A DNA stretch of 64,000 nucleotides from Mycobacterium sp. SMC-4 (GTDB lineage Bacteria; Actinomycetota; Actinomycetes; Mycobacteriales; Mycobacteriaceae). This document shows, one piece after another, positions 31,785 through 42,014 of the stretch. The DNA lies in assembly GCF_025263265.1 (NCBI RefSeq), contig NZ_CP079869.1, forward strand, positions 2,604,001 to 2,668,000, written 5' to 3'. A program made the position numbers and the translations under genes. Under the pieces are notes generated by a model that was not told where the DNA came from, ran no database searches, and saw nothing but the letters and a program-made list of their open reading frames with translations. Each line of letters begins with the position of its first letter. Position 1 is the first letter of the stretch.

Positions 31785-33262
31785 AGGGGCGAGATTACTC
31801 GCACAGCGAGGCTTTCCGGCAGGTGATGAGTAGCCACGACCACGGTGCGATCGGGTCCGAACATCCGACCGGGGGTCAGCAGGTCAGTCAGGATGTGGGC
31901 GGCGTCTCGTGCATCCAGGTGTTCGGTGGGCTCGTCGAGCAACACCGTGGGTGCGTCCGAGACGATCGCCCTGGCCAGCAGCAGTCTGCGCCGCTGCCCC
32001 GCCGACATCGCGGTTGCGCCGCCAACGAGCACCGTGGACAGGCCATCCGCCAGTCCCGCCAGCCAGGACTGCAGACCCACCCGGGCCAGGGCGGCGCGCA
32101 GTTCGTCGTCGGTAGCGTCGCCGCGGGCCACCAGGAGGTTGTCGCGCACGGTGGTGGCGAACACGTGGGCGTCTTCGGCGAAGAATGTGCCGTCGGTCTG
32201 CATGAGCAGCGTCGTCTTTCCGCATCCACTGGGCCCGACGACGGCGAGCCGATCGCCGGGGCGAAGGTCCAGCGGCGCCACGACCGGGCGGCGTCGGTCG
32301 TCACCCTCGATGTCGTCGGTGAGCTCGAGCACACGCCGTGCGGCGATGCGGGCCCGCGTCAGCGCCACCGCGGCTCCCGGCAGGGCTGTGCTGGCTTCGA
32401 ACGCGGACAGCGGAAGCAGCATCAGAATGGCGACGGTGGTCGGAGCAACCGTGTCCGCCAGGGCGATTCCCGCAAGCAACGCGCCGAGCACACTGACCCC
32501 GATCGCTGCCGTGGGCGTCGCCGCTGCCCATGCGGCAGGCGCTGCGGCGCGGTCCATCGCCCGTCCCCACCGCCGCTGTTCGTCACCGGCCTGGGCGATG
32601 ACATCGGCCAGGCGGCCGCTGACCCGCAGCTCAGGGGCATGCTCGAGGGCCAGTAGTGCCGCGCTGTCGCGTTGCGAATGATGCTCTGCAGCAATACGTT
32701 CGGTCGAGGTGGTGGCACGTGCTGCGATGGCCGGCGCGGCGACACCGGCCAACAACATGCTCAGCGCGAGCACGACGGCGGCGGCAGGGGAGATGAGCGC
32801 GATCGTCGCGGCGGCGGCGGCCCCGAGGACGGCGGCCACCCCGATCGGGACCACGGCGCGCACCAGGACGTCGGAAAGCTCGTCGACGCCCGCGCCGGCG
32901 CGGGCTGTCAGCTCACCGCTGTGCCGGCGCAACACGGCGTCGACCGGTGCGGTGGCCAACCGTGCGAACAGCTGCTCACGGGCACAACCCGCGGCCCGCA
33001 GTGCGGTGTCGTGCGATGCCAGACGCTCGCAGTATCCGAGCAGGCCCCGCGAGATTCCCAGTGCGCGCACAGCGACCACGGCGACGGTGAGGTCCAGCAC
33101 GGGCGGCATCTGCCAGGCCCGGGTGATCAGCCACGCCGATACCCCGGCAAGGGCGAGCGCGCTGCCCAGCGATACCGCACCGAACATCACCGCCATCGCC
33201 ACCCGGGGCAGACGCGGGCGCATCAGCGGCCAAGCCAGCAGCAGAGGATCAGGGCGCGACAC
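31781..33262 (-). CDS. cydC: Cytochrome bd assembly ABC transporter, CydC subunit
   Basis: 493 residues from GTG 33262 (GTG 33268 also possible), overlapping the cydD stop. CydDC is a heterodimeric ABC exporter needed for cytochrome bd assembly. Six-helix membrane part to about residue 300, then an ATPase domain: Walker [10 protein letters not shown], signature MSAGQRRRL, Walker B TVLLDEP and H-loop VVATHH. The stretch between Walker A and the RDNL block is only half as long as in its partner CydD (28 against 56 residues), so part of the nucleotide-binding subdomain is missing. Confidence 0.92.
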   Translation of the reverse strand: MSRPDPLLLAWPLMRPRLPRVAMAVMFGAVSLGSALALAGVSAWLITRAWQMPPVLDLTVAVVAVRALGISRGLLGYCERLASHDTALRAAGCAREQLFARLATAPVDAVLRRHSGELTARAGAGVDELSDVLVRAVVPIGVAAVLGAAAAATIALISPAAAVVLALSMLLAGVAAPAIAARATTSTERIAAEHHSQRDSAALLALEHAPELRVSGRLADVIAQAGDEQRRWGRAMDRAAAPAAWAAATPTAAIGVSVLGALLAGIALADTVAPTTVAILMLLPLSAFEASTALPGAAVALTRARIAARRVLELTDDIEGDDRRRPVVAPLDLRPGDRLAVVGPSGCGKTTLLMQTDGTFFAEDAHVFATTVRDNLLVARGDATDDELRAALARVGLQSWLAGLADGLSTVLVGGATAMSAGQRRRLLLARAIVSDAPTVLLDEPTEHLDARDAAHILTDLLTPGRMFGPDRTVVVATHHLPESLAVRVISPL

Positions 33263-34811
33263 CGACACCCCCCATGTCGACGATGGTGTCGGCGATGGCC
33301 AACACCGGGGCCCGGTGGCCCACGACGATGACCGTGGCGCCGCGGGCTGCGCGCTCGGCGATCGATTCCAGAACACGGCCCTCGGTGGCCTCGTCGAGAT
33401 GGGCGGTGGGCTCGTCGAGCAACAGCACTGCGGCGGCCGAGCCGAGAACGCGGGCCAGGCCGAGTCGCTGTCGCTGGCCGAGCGACAGCCCGACGCCGTC
33501 GCGGCCGACGACGGTGTCCAGCCCACGAGGCAGATCGGTGAGCACCTCGTCGAAACACGCTGCCCGACAGGCGCTGGGCACGTCGCGTAGCGGCCCGAAG
33601 AGTTCGAGGTTCTCGCGTATCGTGCCAGGAATCAGGACGGGTCGGTGCGCCAACCAGGCCACCTCTGACCACCACCGGTTCAGGTCCAGCTCGCCGATGT
33701 CGATGCCGTCGACACGGACGCGTCCCGACGTCGGTGGATTCAGTCCGAGCACGGCCTGCAGCAACGTCGACTTACCTGCCCCGTTGGGCCCGGTGATCAC
33801 TGTCACGTGCCCCGGGACCGCCGACAGGGACGGGCTGTCGGCCTGCACGGTGTGCGCGCTGCCGTGCGGTGCCGCGGTGCCCGATACGACGGGTGTCGCC
33901 GTGTCGATGAAGTCGAAGGCAGCCGCGACGGCGGTCTTTCCGTCCTGAGCGGAGTGGAATGCGGCGCCCACGCGACGCAGCGGCCAGAACACCTCTGGCG
34001 CCAGGAGAAGTGCGGTCAGAGCCGTCTGTAGCGGTATGTGACCGTACACCAGGCGCATGCCCACGCTCACCGCCACCAGCGCTACGCCCAGGGTTGCGAG
34101 CAACTCGAGCACCAGCGCAGACAAGAAAGCGATCCGCATGGTGGCCATCGCCGAACGACGGTGTGTCGCATTGAGTTCGGCGATCTGGGTCACCGAACCT
34201 TCGGCGCGGCCCAGTGCCCGCAGTGTCGGTAGGCCGGCTAGCAGGTCGAGCAGCCGGGCCTGCAGCGTGGTCATCGCGGCCAACGCCGCCGCCGAACGAT
34301 CCGTGGTGGCCAGGCCGATCAGCACCATGAAGATCGGGATCAGCGGTAGCGCGATCAGCACTATTGCCGCTGACTGCCAATCGATCACAGCGATCACCAG
34401 CGCGGTGGCGGGTGTGAGGACGGCGGCCAGAAACAGTGACGGCAGGTAGGTGGCGAAGTACACCCGCAAACCGTCGAGACCCCGGGTGATCAACGTGGCG
34501 GCGTCGTCGCGTCGACGGGCGAGTTCGCGCGGCGGCCCTGCGGTGGCGGTGACCAGCACCTGTTCGGTGAGGTCGGCGATCACCGAACTGGCTCCGCGCT
34601 GGGAAAGCCTGCCCTGCAGCCACTGGGCGAGCGTGCGAACAGACCACAGCACCAACAGGATCAGGATCGAGGGACCGAGCGCGTCCCACGAGCGAGCGGC
34701 GGGATCACTGATGACCCGCGCCACGATGCCGGCGAGTACCACGGCCGAGGCGATCGTGGCGCCCGCGATGAGTAGGCCGCACGCGGTGGTCGCCGCCAAG
34801 AATCGGCGCAT
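33249..34811 (-). CDS. cydD: Cytochrome bd assembly ABC transporter, CydD subunit
   Basis: 520 residues from ATG 34811. Conserved-looking PIDPRLWRVSAA lies just upstream in frame, so translation may really begin at a CTG (34868) that overlaps the cydB stop. Membrane domain with six helices, then a complete ATPase: Walker [11 protein letters not shown]-loop region VAWLAHRP, signature LSLGQRQRL, Walker [10 protein letters not shown]-loop VVGHR. Partner of CydC downstream; part of cydABDC. Confidence 0.92.
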   Translation of the reverse strand: MRRFLAATTACGLLIAGATIASAVVLAGIVARVISDPAARSWDALGPSILILLVLWSVRTLAQWLQGRLSQRGASSVIADLTEQVLVTATAGPPRELARRRDDAATLITRGLDGLRVYFATYLPSLFLAAVLTPATALVIAVIDWQSAAIVLIALPLIPIFMVLIGLATTDRSAAALAAMTTLQARLLDLLAGLPTLRALGRAEGSVTQIAELNATHRRSAMATMRIAFLSALVLELLATLGVALVAVSVGMRLVYGHIPLQTALTALLLAPEVFWPLRRVGAAFHSAQDGKTAVAAAFDFIDTATPVVSGTAAPHGSAHTVQADSPSLSAVPGHVTVITGPNGAGKSTLLQAVLGLNPPTSGRVRVDGIDIGELDLNRWWSEVAWLAHRPVLIPGTIRENLELFGPLRDVPSACRAACFDEVLTDLPRGLDTVVGRDGVGLSLGQRQRLGLARVLGSAAAVLLLDEPTAHLDEATEGRVLESIAERAARGATVIVVGHRAPVLAIADTIVDMGGVGVAP

Positions 34812-34864
34812 CGCCGCCGAGACCCGCCACAACCGCGGATCTATCGGGGCCCGCCCGCTGTCGG

Positions 34865-35905
34865 TCAGGACCGACGCCTCGACAATCCGACGGACGCCGG
34901 GATGGAGTCGGCGGTGATCCGCTTGCGAAAGACCCAATAGGTCCACGCTTGATAGCCGATTACCAGCGGCAGCAGCGTCAGCGATGCCCAGCTCATGATT
35001 TTGAGGGTGTACGGCGTCGAAGATCCGTTGTAGATCGAGATGCTCCACTCGGGGTTCAGCGTGGAGGGCAACAGGTTCGGATACAGCGAACCGAAGATGA
35101 GCACCACCACAGCAGCGACCACCACGACCGTCGCGATGAACGCGACGCCTTCGCGGCGTCGGCCCCACATCAGCGCCACCGCGATCAGCAGTGCAGACAC
35201 CGCGATTGCCAGCGGGATCCAGGTCCACGTCTTGCCCCGAGCCAGTTGGGTCCACAAACCGAAACCGCCGACGTGCGCGATCACCGGTAGCGACAGCGCC
35301 CGCGCGAAGGTGATGGCATCCTCGCGTACCGGTCCGGCGGTTTTCAGTGCCACGAAAACCGCCCCGTAGAACGCGAACAACAAGGCGGTCGCGAGCCCGC
35401 CGAGCAGCGTGTAGCCGTTGACGAGGTCAGACAGCGCAGCCTGCGAACGTCCGTCGGCATCGATCGGGAGTCCTTGCAGCAACACCGCGAACGCGACACC
35501 CCACAGAATGGCGGGCAGCCACGATCCAACCGCGATCCCGATGTCAGCCCACCGGCGCCAGCGGGGGTCGTCGATCTTGCCCCGCCACTCGATACCGACG
35601 ATGCGCAGAATCATGCCGAAAAGGATGGCCAGCAGGGGCAGGTACAGCGACGAGAAGACAGTGGCATACCAGACCGGAAAGGCAGCGAACATCGCAGCGC
35701 CGGCGGTGATCAACCACACCTCGTTGGCATCCCAGACCGGTCCGATCGTGTTCAGCGCCGCGCGTCGATGCTTCTCCCGATCACCCTTGCCGATGGCGCC
35801 GAACGGAATCATCAGCATGCCGACGCCGAAGTCGAAGCCCTCCAGAATCAGGAAGCCGAGAAACAGTGCGGCGATGAGCAGGAACCAGAGTTCTTGTAGT
35901 CCCAT
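34865..35905 (-). CDS. cydB: Cytochrome bd ubiquinol/menaquinol oxidase subunit II
   Basis: 346 residues from ATG 35905, 14 bases after cydA. Structural membrane subunit without haem in this family. GFDFGVGMLMIPFG, RRAALNTIGPVWDANEVWLITAGAAMFAAFP and RIVGIEWRGK are strongly conserved CydB blocks; about nine membrane helices. Length normal. Followed directly by cydD. Confidence 0.97.
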   Translation of the reverse strand: MGLQELWFLLIAALFLGFLILEGFDFGVGMLMIPFGAIGKGDREKHRRAALNTIGPVWDANEVWLITAGAAMFAAFPVWYATVFSSLYLPLLAILFGMILRIVGIEWRGKIDDPRWRRWADIGIAVGSWLPAILWGVAFAVLLQGLPIDADGRSQAALSDLVNGYTLLGGLATALLFAFYGAVFVALKTAGPVREDAITFARALSLPVIAHVGGFGLWTQLARGKTWTWIPLAIAVSALLIAVALMWGRRREGVAFIATVVVVAAVVVLIFGSLYPNLLPSTLNPEWSISIYNGSSTPYTLKIMSWASLTLLPLVIGYQAWTYWVFRKRITADSIPASVGLSRRRS

Positions 35906-35919
35906 GAGATCGCGTCCTC

Positions 35920-37383
35920 TCAGTAAGCGAAGGACAGAGGTGCCACGTCGTCGTCACTCGGCGGCTTCGGCGGTGCAGGTTCGGTGTCGTGCTCCTGCGG
36001 TCCCTCGACGACGTACCGGCGCATCAGCCAGAACCAGATCACCGCCAGCCCGCCGTAGACGAGGGTGAAGATGACCAGAGAGAACAACACCATGCCGGTG
36101 GAATGTCCGGACACGCCGTCCTGCACCGTCATACGCACCATCTGGTCGCCGGTGGGGTTGGGTACCACCACCCAGGGCTGGCGACCCATCTCGGTGAAGA
36201 CCCAACCGGCCGAATTCGCCAGAAACGGGGTGGGGATGGTCAGGATGCCGAACCGCCCATACCACCGCTGATCGGGGATCCGACCGCGACGAGTCAGCCA
36301 AAGACTGACAAGCGCGAAGGCAACAGGTATCAGCAGCAGGCCGATCATCGCGCGGAACGACCAGTACGTGACGAACAGGTTGGGACGGTAGTCGCCGGGG
36401 CCGAATCGTTGTTGATACTGCTGTTGCAGATCCTGCACGCCCTCCAACGTCACGCCGCTCAGCCGGCTCTCGGCCAGGAACGGCAGCACATACGGCACTT
36501 CGACGAGGTGAATGACACTGTCGCAGTTGTTGTGCGTACCCACCGTGAGAATGGAGAACATCGGATCGGTTTCGGTGTGGCACAACGACTCCGCCGAGGC
36601 CATCTTCATCGGCTGTTGGACGAACATCAATTTGCCCTGGAAGTCGCCGGTGACGAACAGCCCCAGTGCGGCTACGACGGCGACCATGCTGCCCAGGATG
36701 GTTGCCGGTCGGTACAGTCGTCGGGCGTCGTCGGGGTCGGTGTTCGACCGCCTGGTCGATCGCACCATCAGCCAGGCCGAGACACCGGCGACGAACGCAC
36801 CGGCGGTCAAGAACGCGCCGGCGACAGCGTGCAAGAAAGCCCAGATGGCGGTGTTGTTGGTCAGCAGCGCCACGAAGTCGGTCAGCTCGGCGCGGCCGGT
36901 CTCCGGATTGAACCGTGCGCCGACGGGGTGCTGCATGAACGAGTTCGCCGCGATGATGAAGTACGCCGACGCATTGACCGCGAACGCCACGATCCAGATG
37001 CATGCCAGGTGCACAGCTCGAGGCAGCCGACTCCATCCGAAGATCCACAGACCGATGAAGGTGGATTCGAAAAAGAACGCGATGAGACCCTCGAACGCCA
37101 GTGGCGCGCCGAAGATGTCGCCGACGAATTTGGAGTACTCACTCCAGTTCATCCCGAACTGGAACTCCTGGACGATGCCGGTGGCGACGCCGAGGGCGAA
37201 GTTGATCAGGAACAACTTGCCGAAGAAGCGGGTCAGCCGGTACCACGCGGTGTCGCCGGTGATGTGCCAGGCGGTCTGCATGGCGGCGATCAGCGGGGCC
37301 AGCCCGATGGTGAGCGGGACGAATATGAAGTGGTAGACGGTGGTGATTCCGAACTGCCACCGGGACACATCCAACGCGTCCAT
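35920..37383 (-). CDS. cydA: Cytochrome bd oxidase subunit I
   Basis: 487 residues from ATG 37383, preceded by TTGGAG. Carries the three haems and the quinol site of the high-affinity terminal oxidase used at low oxygen. SRWQFGITTVYHFIFVPLTIG has the haem b595 histidine; GRQPWVV is the CydA signature near haem b558; FFFESTFIGLW and PVGARFNPETGRAE are conserved. The quinol loop is the short type. First gene of the cydABDC-DUF4190 transcript; an inverted repeat overlaps its promoter. Confidence 0.97.
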   Translation of the reverse strand: MDALDVSRWQFGITTVYHFIFVPLTIGLAPLIAAMQTAWHITGDTAWYRLTRFFGKLFLINFALGVATGIVQEFQFGMNWSEYSKFVGDIFGAPLAFEGLIAFFFESTFIGLWIFGWSRLPRAVHLACIWIVAFAVNASAYFIIAANSFMQHPVGARFNPETGRAELTDFVALLTNNTAIWAFLHAVAGAFLTAGAFVAGVSAWLMVRSTRRSNTDPDDARRLYRPATILGSMVAVVAALGLFVTGDFQGKLMFVQQPMKMASAESLCHTETDPMFSILTVGTHNNCDSVIHLVEVPYVLPFLAESRLSGVTLEGVQDLQQQYQQRFGPGDYRPNLFVTYWSFRAMIGLLLIPVAFALVSLWLTRRGRIPDQRWYGRFGILTIPTPFLANSAGWVFTEMGRQPWVVVPNPTGDQMVRMTVQDGVSGHSTGMVLFSLVIFTLVYGGLAVIWFWLMRRYVVEGPQEHDTEPAPPKPPSDDDVAPLSFAY

Positions 37384-37407
37384 GCGCCACTCCAAGGTTG
37401 ATCGCTA

Positions 37408-37427
37408 TACTACGACGCAGTGTAGTA
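37408..37427 (-). promoter_or_regulatory. Inverted repeat over the cydA promoter
   Basis: TACTAC-N8-GTAGTA, a perfect dyad. On the minus strand it overlaps TAGTAT (37412-37407), a good -10 about 25 bases before the cydA ATG. Position suggests a repressor operator; the ACTAC/GTAGT arms resemble BlaI/CopY or GntR sites, but the regulator is not identified. Confidence 0.55.
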
Positions 37428-37463
37428 GATTTTCTCTTGTTTCACTCGCGACCGTGTCCGACT

Positions 37464-38057
37464 TCACTCGGGTGCGGGAGCGGTGACTTCCTGCCGCGCT
37501 TCGGGCAACTTCTTGCTCTCCTTGCGGATCCCGAAGGCCGAAACCACCTCGAAGATGCCGAGCACGATCAGCCAGATGCCGACCACCAGGGTCAATGTCG
37601 CCAGCGACTCGAAAGGGGAGGCCAGGATGACTACGCCGGCGATCAGGCTGATGACGCCGATGAAGATCTCCCACGCCCGCCCGGGCAGGGTCGGGTCGCT
37701 GATCGCCGACACCGCGGTGGCCACGCCGCGGAAGATGAACCCGATGCCGATCCAGATGGCCAGCAGCAGGACCGACTCCTGCAAGCTGCGGAAGCACAGG
37801 ACCGCAAGAATCAGTGCGGCTGCGCCGCTGAGAAACAGCAGCACCCGCCCGCCGGCGGACACGTGCAGGCTGAAGGCAAAAATCACCTGGCTGATACCGG
37901 TGACCAACAGGTAGGCGCCGAAGAAGATGGCCGCGACAACGATCGTGATCGCCGGCCACAAGAGCACCATCACACCCAACAGCGCCGTCAGGACTCCCGA
38001 GAACAGGACGTTCTTCCACAGATGCTGCAGCAGGGTAGGGGTCGCAGTGGTTTCCAT
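37464..38057 (-). CDS. HdeD-like (DUF308) membrane protein
   Basis: 197 residues from ATG 38057. Six hydrophobic helices in three pairs, the DUF308/HdeD arrangement (FSGVLTALLGVMVLLWPAIT, FFGAYLLVTGISQV, RAWEIFIGVISLIAGVVIL, LATLTLVVGIWLIVLGIFEVV). HdeD contributes to acid resistance in enterics; in mycobacteria its role is unknown. The same kind of gene lies next to cydA in M. tuberculosis (Rv1624c, from memory). Not obviously in the cyd operon because the cydA promoter lies between. Confidence 0.88.
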   Translation of the reverse strand: METTATPTLLQHLWKNVLFSGVLTALLGVMVLLWPAITIVVAAIFFGAYLLVTGISQVIFAFSLHVSAGGRVLLFLSGAAALILAVLCFRSLQESVLLLAIWIGIGFIFRGVATAVSAISDPTLPGRAWEIFIGVISLIAGVVILASPFESLATLTLVVGIWLIVLGIFEVVSAFGIRKESKKLPEARQEVTAPAPE

Positions 38058-38131
38058 GCGGCGCAGTGTGACACATCGGCGCTGGCAGTCGGTCCTTTTT
38101 GGCAGCACGGCTGTGAGGTGGCAGTGCGGTC

Positions 38132-38148
38132 GTTAACGTTCCGTTACC
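38132..38148 (+). promoter_or_regulatory. Possible GlnR-like site upstream of the glutamate transporter
   Basis: GTTAAC-N6-TTACC, two half-sites with the 6-base gap usual for actinobacterial GlnR boxes, in the 192-base gap before the transporter operon. Half-site fit is imperfect. Confidence 0.3.
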
Positions 38149-38249
38149 GACACTGCACGCCGGCTTGCCGGTCATTAACCTCCATGGCGCAAGTGGCCGT
38201 ACGTATTCGGCCGCCCGCGACATAACCCCTACAGAAGGTGGAGGCGACT

Positions 38250-39167
38250 GTGCTGGCTCAATGGAAAGACCGCCGGACGCCGATATGGCGTGCCTCCGCA
38301 GTGGTCATCGCAGCGGGGGCGCTGATGCTGTCGGGCTGTTCGAGTAACACCGAGACCACCGGGCCCGCGACGGAGACAACCGCAGCCAATGCCGAGCGGG
38401 TCGATGCCATCGCCGGCACCGTCCCCGCCGAGATCAGAGAAGCCGGGACGTTGGTCATCGGTGTCAACGTGCCGTATCCGCCCAACGAGTTCAAAGACTC
38501 CGACGGCAAACTCGTCGGTTTCGATGTCGATCTGATGAATGCGATCGCGGCGACATTGGACCTCACGCCCGACTACCGCGAGGCGGACTTCGACAAGATC
38601 ATCCCGTCCATCCAAGGGGGAACCTACGACGTCGGCATGTCGTCGTTCACCGACACCAGACAGCGTGAAGAGGTTGTCGACTTCGTCACGTACTTCTCTG
38701 CAGGCTCGGCGTGGTTGCAGAGGGTCGGTGCGGGTGTCGATCCGGAGAATGCATGCGGCAAGAAGGTCGCTGTGCAGTCGAATACGACCCAGGCGACCGA
38801 GGAGTTGCCGGCCCGCAACCTGAGGTGCACCGAAGCCGGTGCGCCACCGATCGAGATCATCCCGTTCGATGGCCAGGACGCGGCGACCAACGCGGTCGTG
38901 CTCGGTCAGGCCGACGCCATGTCGGCAGACTCGCCGGTGACGCTGTACGCCATCAAGCAAAGCGAGGGCACGCTCGAACAAGCCGGGGAGGTTTTCGACT
39001 CCGCTCCGTACGGCTGGCCGGTGGCCAAGGGGTCACCGCTCGCGCAGTCGCTGCTGCAGGCTCTCGAGCACTTGATCGACAACGGCGCCTATGCGCAGAT
39101 CGCCACCAACTGGGGCCTGGAAGAAGGGCTCATCGACAAGCCGGTCATCAACGGGGCGATCAACTGA
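38250..39167 (+). CDS. Glutamate-type ABC transporter substrate-binding lipoprotein
   Basis: 305 residues from GTG 38250 (GGTGGAGG 5 bases upstream; GTG 38238 less likely). Signal peptide with lipobox LSGC around residue 30. Family 3 (SBP_bac_3) fold: GTLVIGVNVPYPPNEFKDSDGKLVGFDVDL, then YREADFDKIIPSIQGGTYDVGMSSFTDT and KKVAVQSNTTQ. Such proteins bind polar amino acids, chiefly glutamate, glutamine or aspartate. First gene of a run that includes permease, ATPase, sensor kinase and regulator. Confidence 0.92.
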   Translation: MLAQWKDRRTPIWRASAVVIAAGALMLSGCSSNTETTGPATETTAANAERVDAIAGTVPAEIREAGTLVIGVNVPYPPNEFKDSDGKLVGFDVDLMNAIAATLDLTPDYREADFDKIIPSIQGGTYDVGMSSFTDTRQREEVVDFVTYFSAGSAWLQRVGAGVDPENACGKKVAVQSNTTQATEELPARNLRCTEAGAPPIEIIPFDGQDAATNAVVLGQADAMSADSPVTLYAIKQSEGTLEQAGEVFDSAPYGWPVAKGSPLAQSLLQALEHLIDNGAYAQIATNWGLEEGLIDKPVINGAIN

Positions 39168-39184
39168 GCGGGCGCACCGCAGCG

Positions 39185-40096
39185 ATGAACGACGTCGACA
39201 ACGCGCCTGAGTCGATCAACGCGGTGCCGTTGCGGCACCCGTGGCGCTGGGTCGCGGCAGGAGTCATCGTCGTCTTGGTCGGACTGTTCCTCTACGGTGC
39301 GGCGACCAACGATGCCTACCGCTGGGCGACGTTCTGGCAGTACCTTTTCGACGACCGTATCCCCAGCGCGATCTGGTACACGGTTCAGCTGACGGTTCTG
39401 TCGATGGTGCTGGCGGTCATCCTCGGGGTGACGCTGGCGGTGATGCGGCTGTCGCCGAATCCGGTGTTCCGGTCGGTGTCGTGGGTTTATCTGTGGATCT
39501 TCCGCGGCACACCGGTCTACGTGCAGCTGGTGTTCTGGGGGCTGTTCCCGACGATCTACCAGAACATTCAGCTCGGTGTGCCGTTCGGTCTGACGCTTTT
39601 CCATCTCGATCTGCAGAGCCTGTCCATCCCGTTCCTCCTGGCGATAATCGGGCTGGGGCTCAACGAGGCCGCCTACATGGCTGAAATCATCCGCGCCGGA
39701 ATCAGTTCGGTGCCGGAGGGGCAGATGGAGGCGTCGACGGCGTTGGGTATGTCGTGGGGCCTCGCAATGCGTCGCACCGTGCTCCCACAGGCGATGCGGG
39801 TGATCATCCCGCCGACCGGTAACGAAATCATCAGCATGCTCAAGACCACGTCGCTGGTCACCGCGGTGCCGTTCACGCTTGAGCTGTACATGGTCACCCG
39901 CAATATCGGCGCGGTCCGCTTCGAACCCGTACCCCTGCTCATGGTCGCCGCCGTCTGGTATCTGGTCATCACCAGCATATTGATGGTCGGACACTACTAC
40001 CTGGAGAGGTATTTCTCCCGTGGTGCGTCGCGCAAGCTGACCGACAAGCAACTCGCAGCGCTTGCCAAGGCGCAAACCGGTACCGGGGCGATGTGA
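39185..40096 (+). CDS. Amino acid ABC transporter permease
   Basis: 303 residues from ATG 39185, 17 bases after the binding protein. HisM/GlnP-type permease: about five membrane helices, [18 protein letters not shown] at the start of the domain, [14 protein letters not shown], and the ATPase-contact EAA loop [27 protein letters not shown]. The N-terminal 30 residues are cytoplasmic. It overlaps the ATPase gene by GTGA. Confidence 0.95.
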   Translation: MNDVDNAPESINAVPLRHPWRWVAAGVIVVLVGLFLYGAATNDAYRWATFWQYLFDDRIPSAIWYTVQLTVLSMVLAVILGVTLAVMRLSPNPVFRSVSWVYLWIFRGTPVYVQLVFWGLFPTIYQNIQLGVPFGLTLFHLDLQSLSIPFLLAIIGLGLNEAAYMAEIIRAGISSVPEGQMEASTALGMSWGLAMRRTVLPQAMRVIIPPTGNEIISMLKTTSLVTAVPFTLELYMVTRNIGAVRFEPVPLLMVAAVWYLVITSILMVGHYYLERYFSRGASRKLTDKQLAALAKAQTGTGAM

Positions 40097-40884
40097 GCGC
40101 GGTGCTGGACCCGTCCGCGATACCGCACCCGATGGTCCGAGCGGAGAAGGTGTGCAAGGACTTCGGGGCGCTGAAGGTACTCAAGGGTGTCAGCCTCGAG
40201 GTGAACAAGGGTGAGGTGCTGGTCCTGGTGGGGCCATCGGGATCGGGCAAGTCGACCTTCCTGCGTTGCATCAACCACCTCGAGACCGTGACTGCCGGGC
40301 GGCTCTACGTCGACGGTGAGCTCGTCGGCTACCAGGAACGTGGTGGCCGGCTCTATGAGATGAAACCCCGGGACGTCGCCAAGCAGCGTCGTGACGTGGG
40401 CATGGTGTTTCAGCATTTCAACCTGTTTCCGCACCGTACCGTTCTGGGGAACGTCATCGAGGCACCGATGAAGGTCAAGGGCGTCGCCAAGGACGAGGCC
40501 GTGCACCGCGGACGTGAACTGCTCGACCGAGTCGGGCTGTCCGAGAAGGTCGACGCCTATCCACTGCAGCTGTCGGGCGGCCAACAGCAACGGGTCGCGA
40601 TCGCGCGTGCGCTCGCGATGGAGCCCAAGCTGATGTTGTTCGACGAGCCGACTTCCGCACTGGACCCGGAGCTGGTGGGCGAGGTGCTCGGGGTGATGAA
40701 AAGCCTCGCCGCGGAGGGCATGACAATGATTGTCGTCACCCACGAGATGGGCTTTGCTCGGGAAGTGGCCGATGAGTTGGTATTCATGGATGCTGGTGTC
40801 GTCGTCGAGCGTGGAAGCCCTCGCGAGATGATGGCCGATCCGCAACACGAAAGGACCAAGACGTTCCTGTCCAAGGTGATGTGA
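40093..40884 (+). CDS. Amino acid ABC transporter ATP-binding protein
   Basis: 263 residues from GTG 40093. GlnQ/GluA-type ATPase: Walker [11 protein letters not shown]-loop [12 protein letters not shown], signature [15 protein letters not shown], Walker [16 protein letters not shown]-loop VVTHEMGFA. An insertion near residue 80 ([12 protein letters not shown]) is often seen in actinobacterial members. Overlaps the sensor kinase gene start. Confidence 0.96.
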   Translation: MSAVLDPSAIPHPMVRAEKVCKDFGALKVLKGVSLEVNKGEVLVLVGPSGSGKSTFLRCINHLETVTAGRLYVDGELVGYQERGGRLYEMKPRDVAKQRRDVGMVFQHFNLFPHRTVLGNVIEAPMKVKGVAKDEAVHRGRELLDRVGLSEKVDAYPLQLSGGQQQRVAIARALAMEPKLMLFDEPTSALDPELVGEVLGVMKSLAAEGMTMIVVTHEMGFAREVADELVFMDAGVVVERGSPREMMADPQHERTKTFLSKVM

Positions 40885-42014
40885 AGCCTGATCCGACCAC
40901 GCCGTTGTGGCGGGCCGCCCAGGTGTTCCGTCTCCTGAGCTGTGTCTACGCGCTGGGCTTTGCGGTGGCGGTCAACCGGGACCTGGAGCATCCGCTGGGG
41001 GGCTGGGTCCTGCTGGCTGTTCTGATCACCTGGAGCGTCGCGTGCGCGGTGGCCTATTTGCAGGGCTTCGGACGGCGCCCGCTGTGGGTGCTGGCCGAGA
41101 TCGTGGTCGTGGTTGCCTTGATGCTCAGCACCGAGCTCGTCGCCTCGGATCAGTGGATCCTGGACAACCAGTCACTACCGACCACGTTGTGGGCGACCAA
41201 CGCCACCATCTCGGCGGCCATCCTCATCGGCCCGGTCGCTGGAATGTGCACCGGGTTGCTGGTGATGGCCGCCGGCGCGGCGCTGAAGGGATACGTGCAC
41301 ATCGATCTGGGCCGCAACGCCACCATCATCGTCGAATTGGCGGTCGGGCTGGCGGTGGGAATGGCGGCGCAGACCGCGCGCCGCGCTCACACCGAGCTCG
41401 AGCGCGCAGCTCGGTTGTCGGCATCCCTGGAGGAACGCGACCGACTCTCCCGGCAGGTCCACGACGGCGCCATCCAGGTTCTGGCGCTGGTTTCTCGACG
41501 TGGTCGCGAGATCGGTGGAGAGACAGCGGAGTTGGCCGAACTTGCCGGAGAGCAGGAACGTGCGCTGCGCCGGCTGGTCAGCGCGGCCGGCGACCTGCGC
41601 TTTGGTGATACGGTGACCGTCGACCTGGCCGCGATGCTGCGGGGCTGTGCCGGCGACCAGGTGTCGGTGGCGGTGCCCGCCGAGCCGGTGCTGCTCGATG
41701 CGGCCACCGCCGACGAACTGTTGGCTGCAGTGACCAATGCCCTCGATAACGTTGTCGCGCACGCCGGTCGGTCCGCGCGGGCCTATGTGCTCCTCGAGGA
41801 TCTCGGCGACTCGGTGACGGTCAGTGTGCGCGACGACGGTGTCGGAATTCCGGATGGCCGGTTGGCCGAGGCCGAACAGCAGGGCCGGGTCGGTATTTCG
41901 AAATCCATTGTGGGTCGTTTGGACTGGCTGGGCGGGCGGGCCACGCTGACCACATCGCCGGGTGCGGGTGTGGAGTGGGAGCTCAGCATTCCGCGACGGA
42001 AAGAGGCCCGATGA
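40881..42014 (+). CDS. NarL-family sensor histidine kinase (MacS/DUF5931 type)
   Basis: 377 residues from GTG 40881, overlapping the ATPase stop by GTGA. Five to six membrane helices in residues 12-165, then a HisKA_3 dimerisation helix with phospho-acceptor His194 ([13 protein letters not shown]) and a HATPase domain ([11 protein letters not shown] as N box, [11 protein letters not shown] as G1). No large extracellular sensor domain is seen, so it may sense within the membrane or through the transporter. Overlaps its response regulator (ATGA). Confidence 0.92.
   Translation: MKPDPTTPLWRAAQVFRLLSCVYALGFAVAVNRDLEHPLGGWVLLAVLITWSVACAVAYLQGFGRRPLWVLAEIVVVVALMLSTELVASDQWILDNQSLPTTLWATNATISAAILIGPVAGMCTGLLVMAAGAALKGYVHIDLGRNATIIVELAVGLAVGMAAQTARRAHTELERAARLSASLEERDRLSRQVHDGAIQVLALVSRRGREIGGETAELAELAGEQERALRRLVSAAGDLRFGDTVTVDLAAMLRGCAGDQVSVAVPAEPVLLDAATADELLAAVTNALDNVVAHAGRSARAYVLLEDLGDSVTVSVRDDGVGIPDGRLAEAEQQGRVGISKSIVGRLDWLGGRATLTTSPGAGVEWELSIPRRKEAR

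Noticed and set aside
35989..37401. 470-codon plus-strand frame opposite cydA
   Set aside because: Antisense shadow; Gln/Arg/His-rich, no start context, and cydA is certain.
38711..39184. 158-codon extension of the permease frame into the binding-protein gene
   Set aside because: No family similarity; the permease start at ATG 39185 gives the normal N-terminus.
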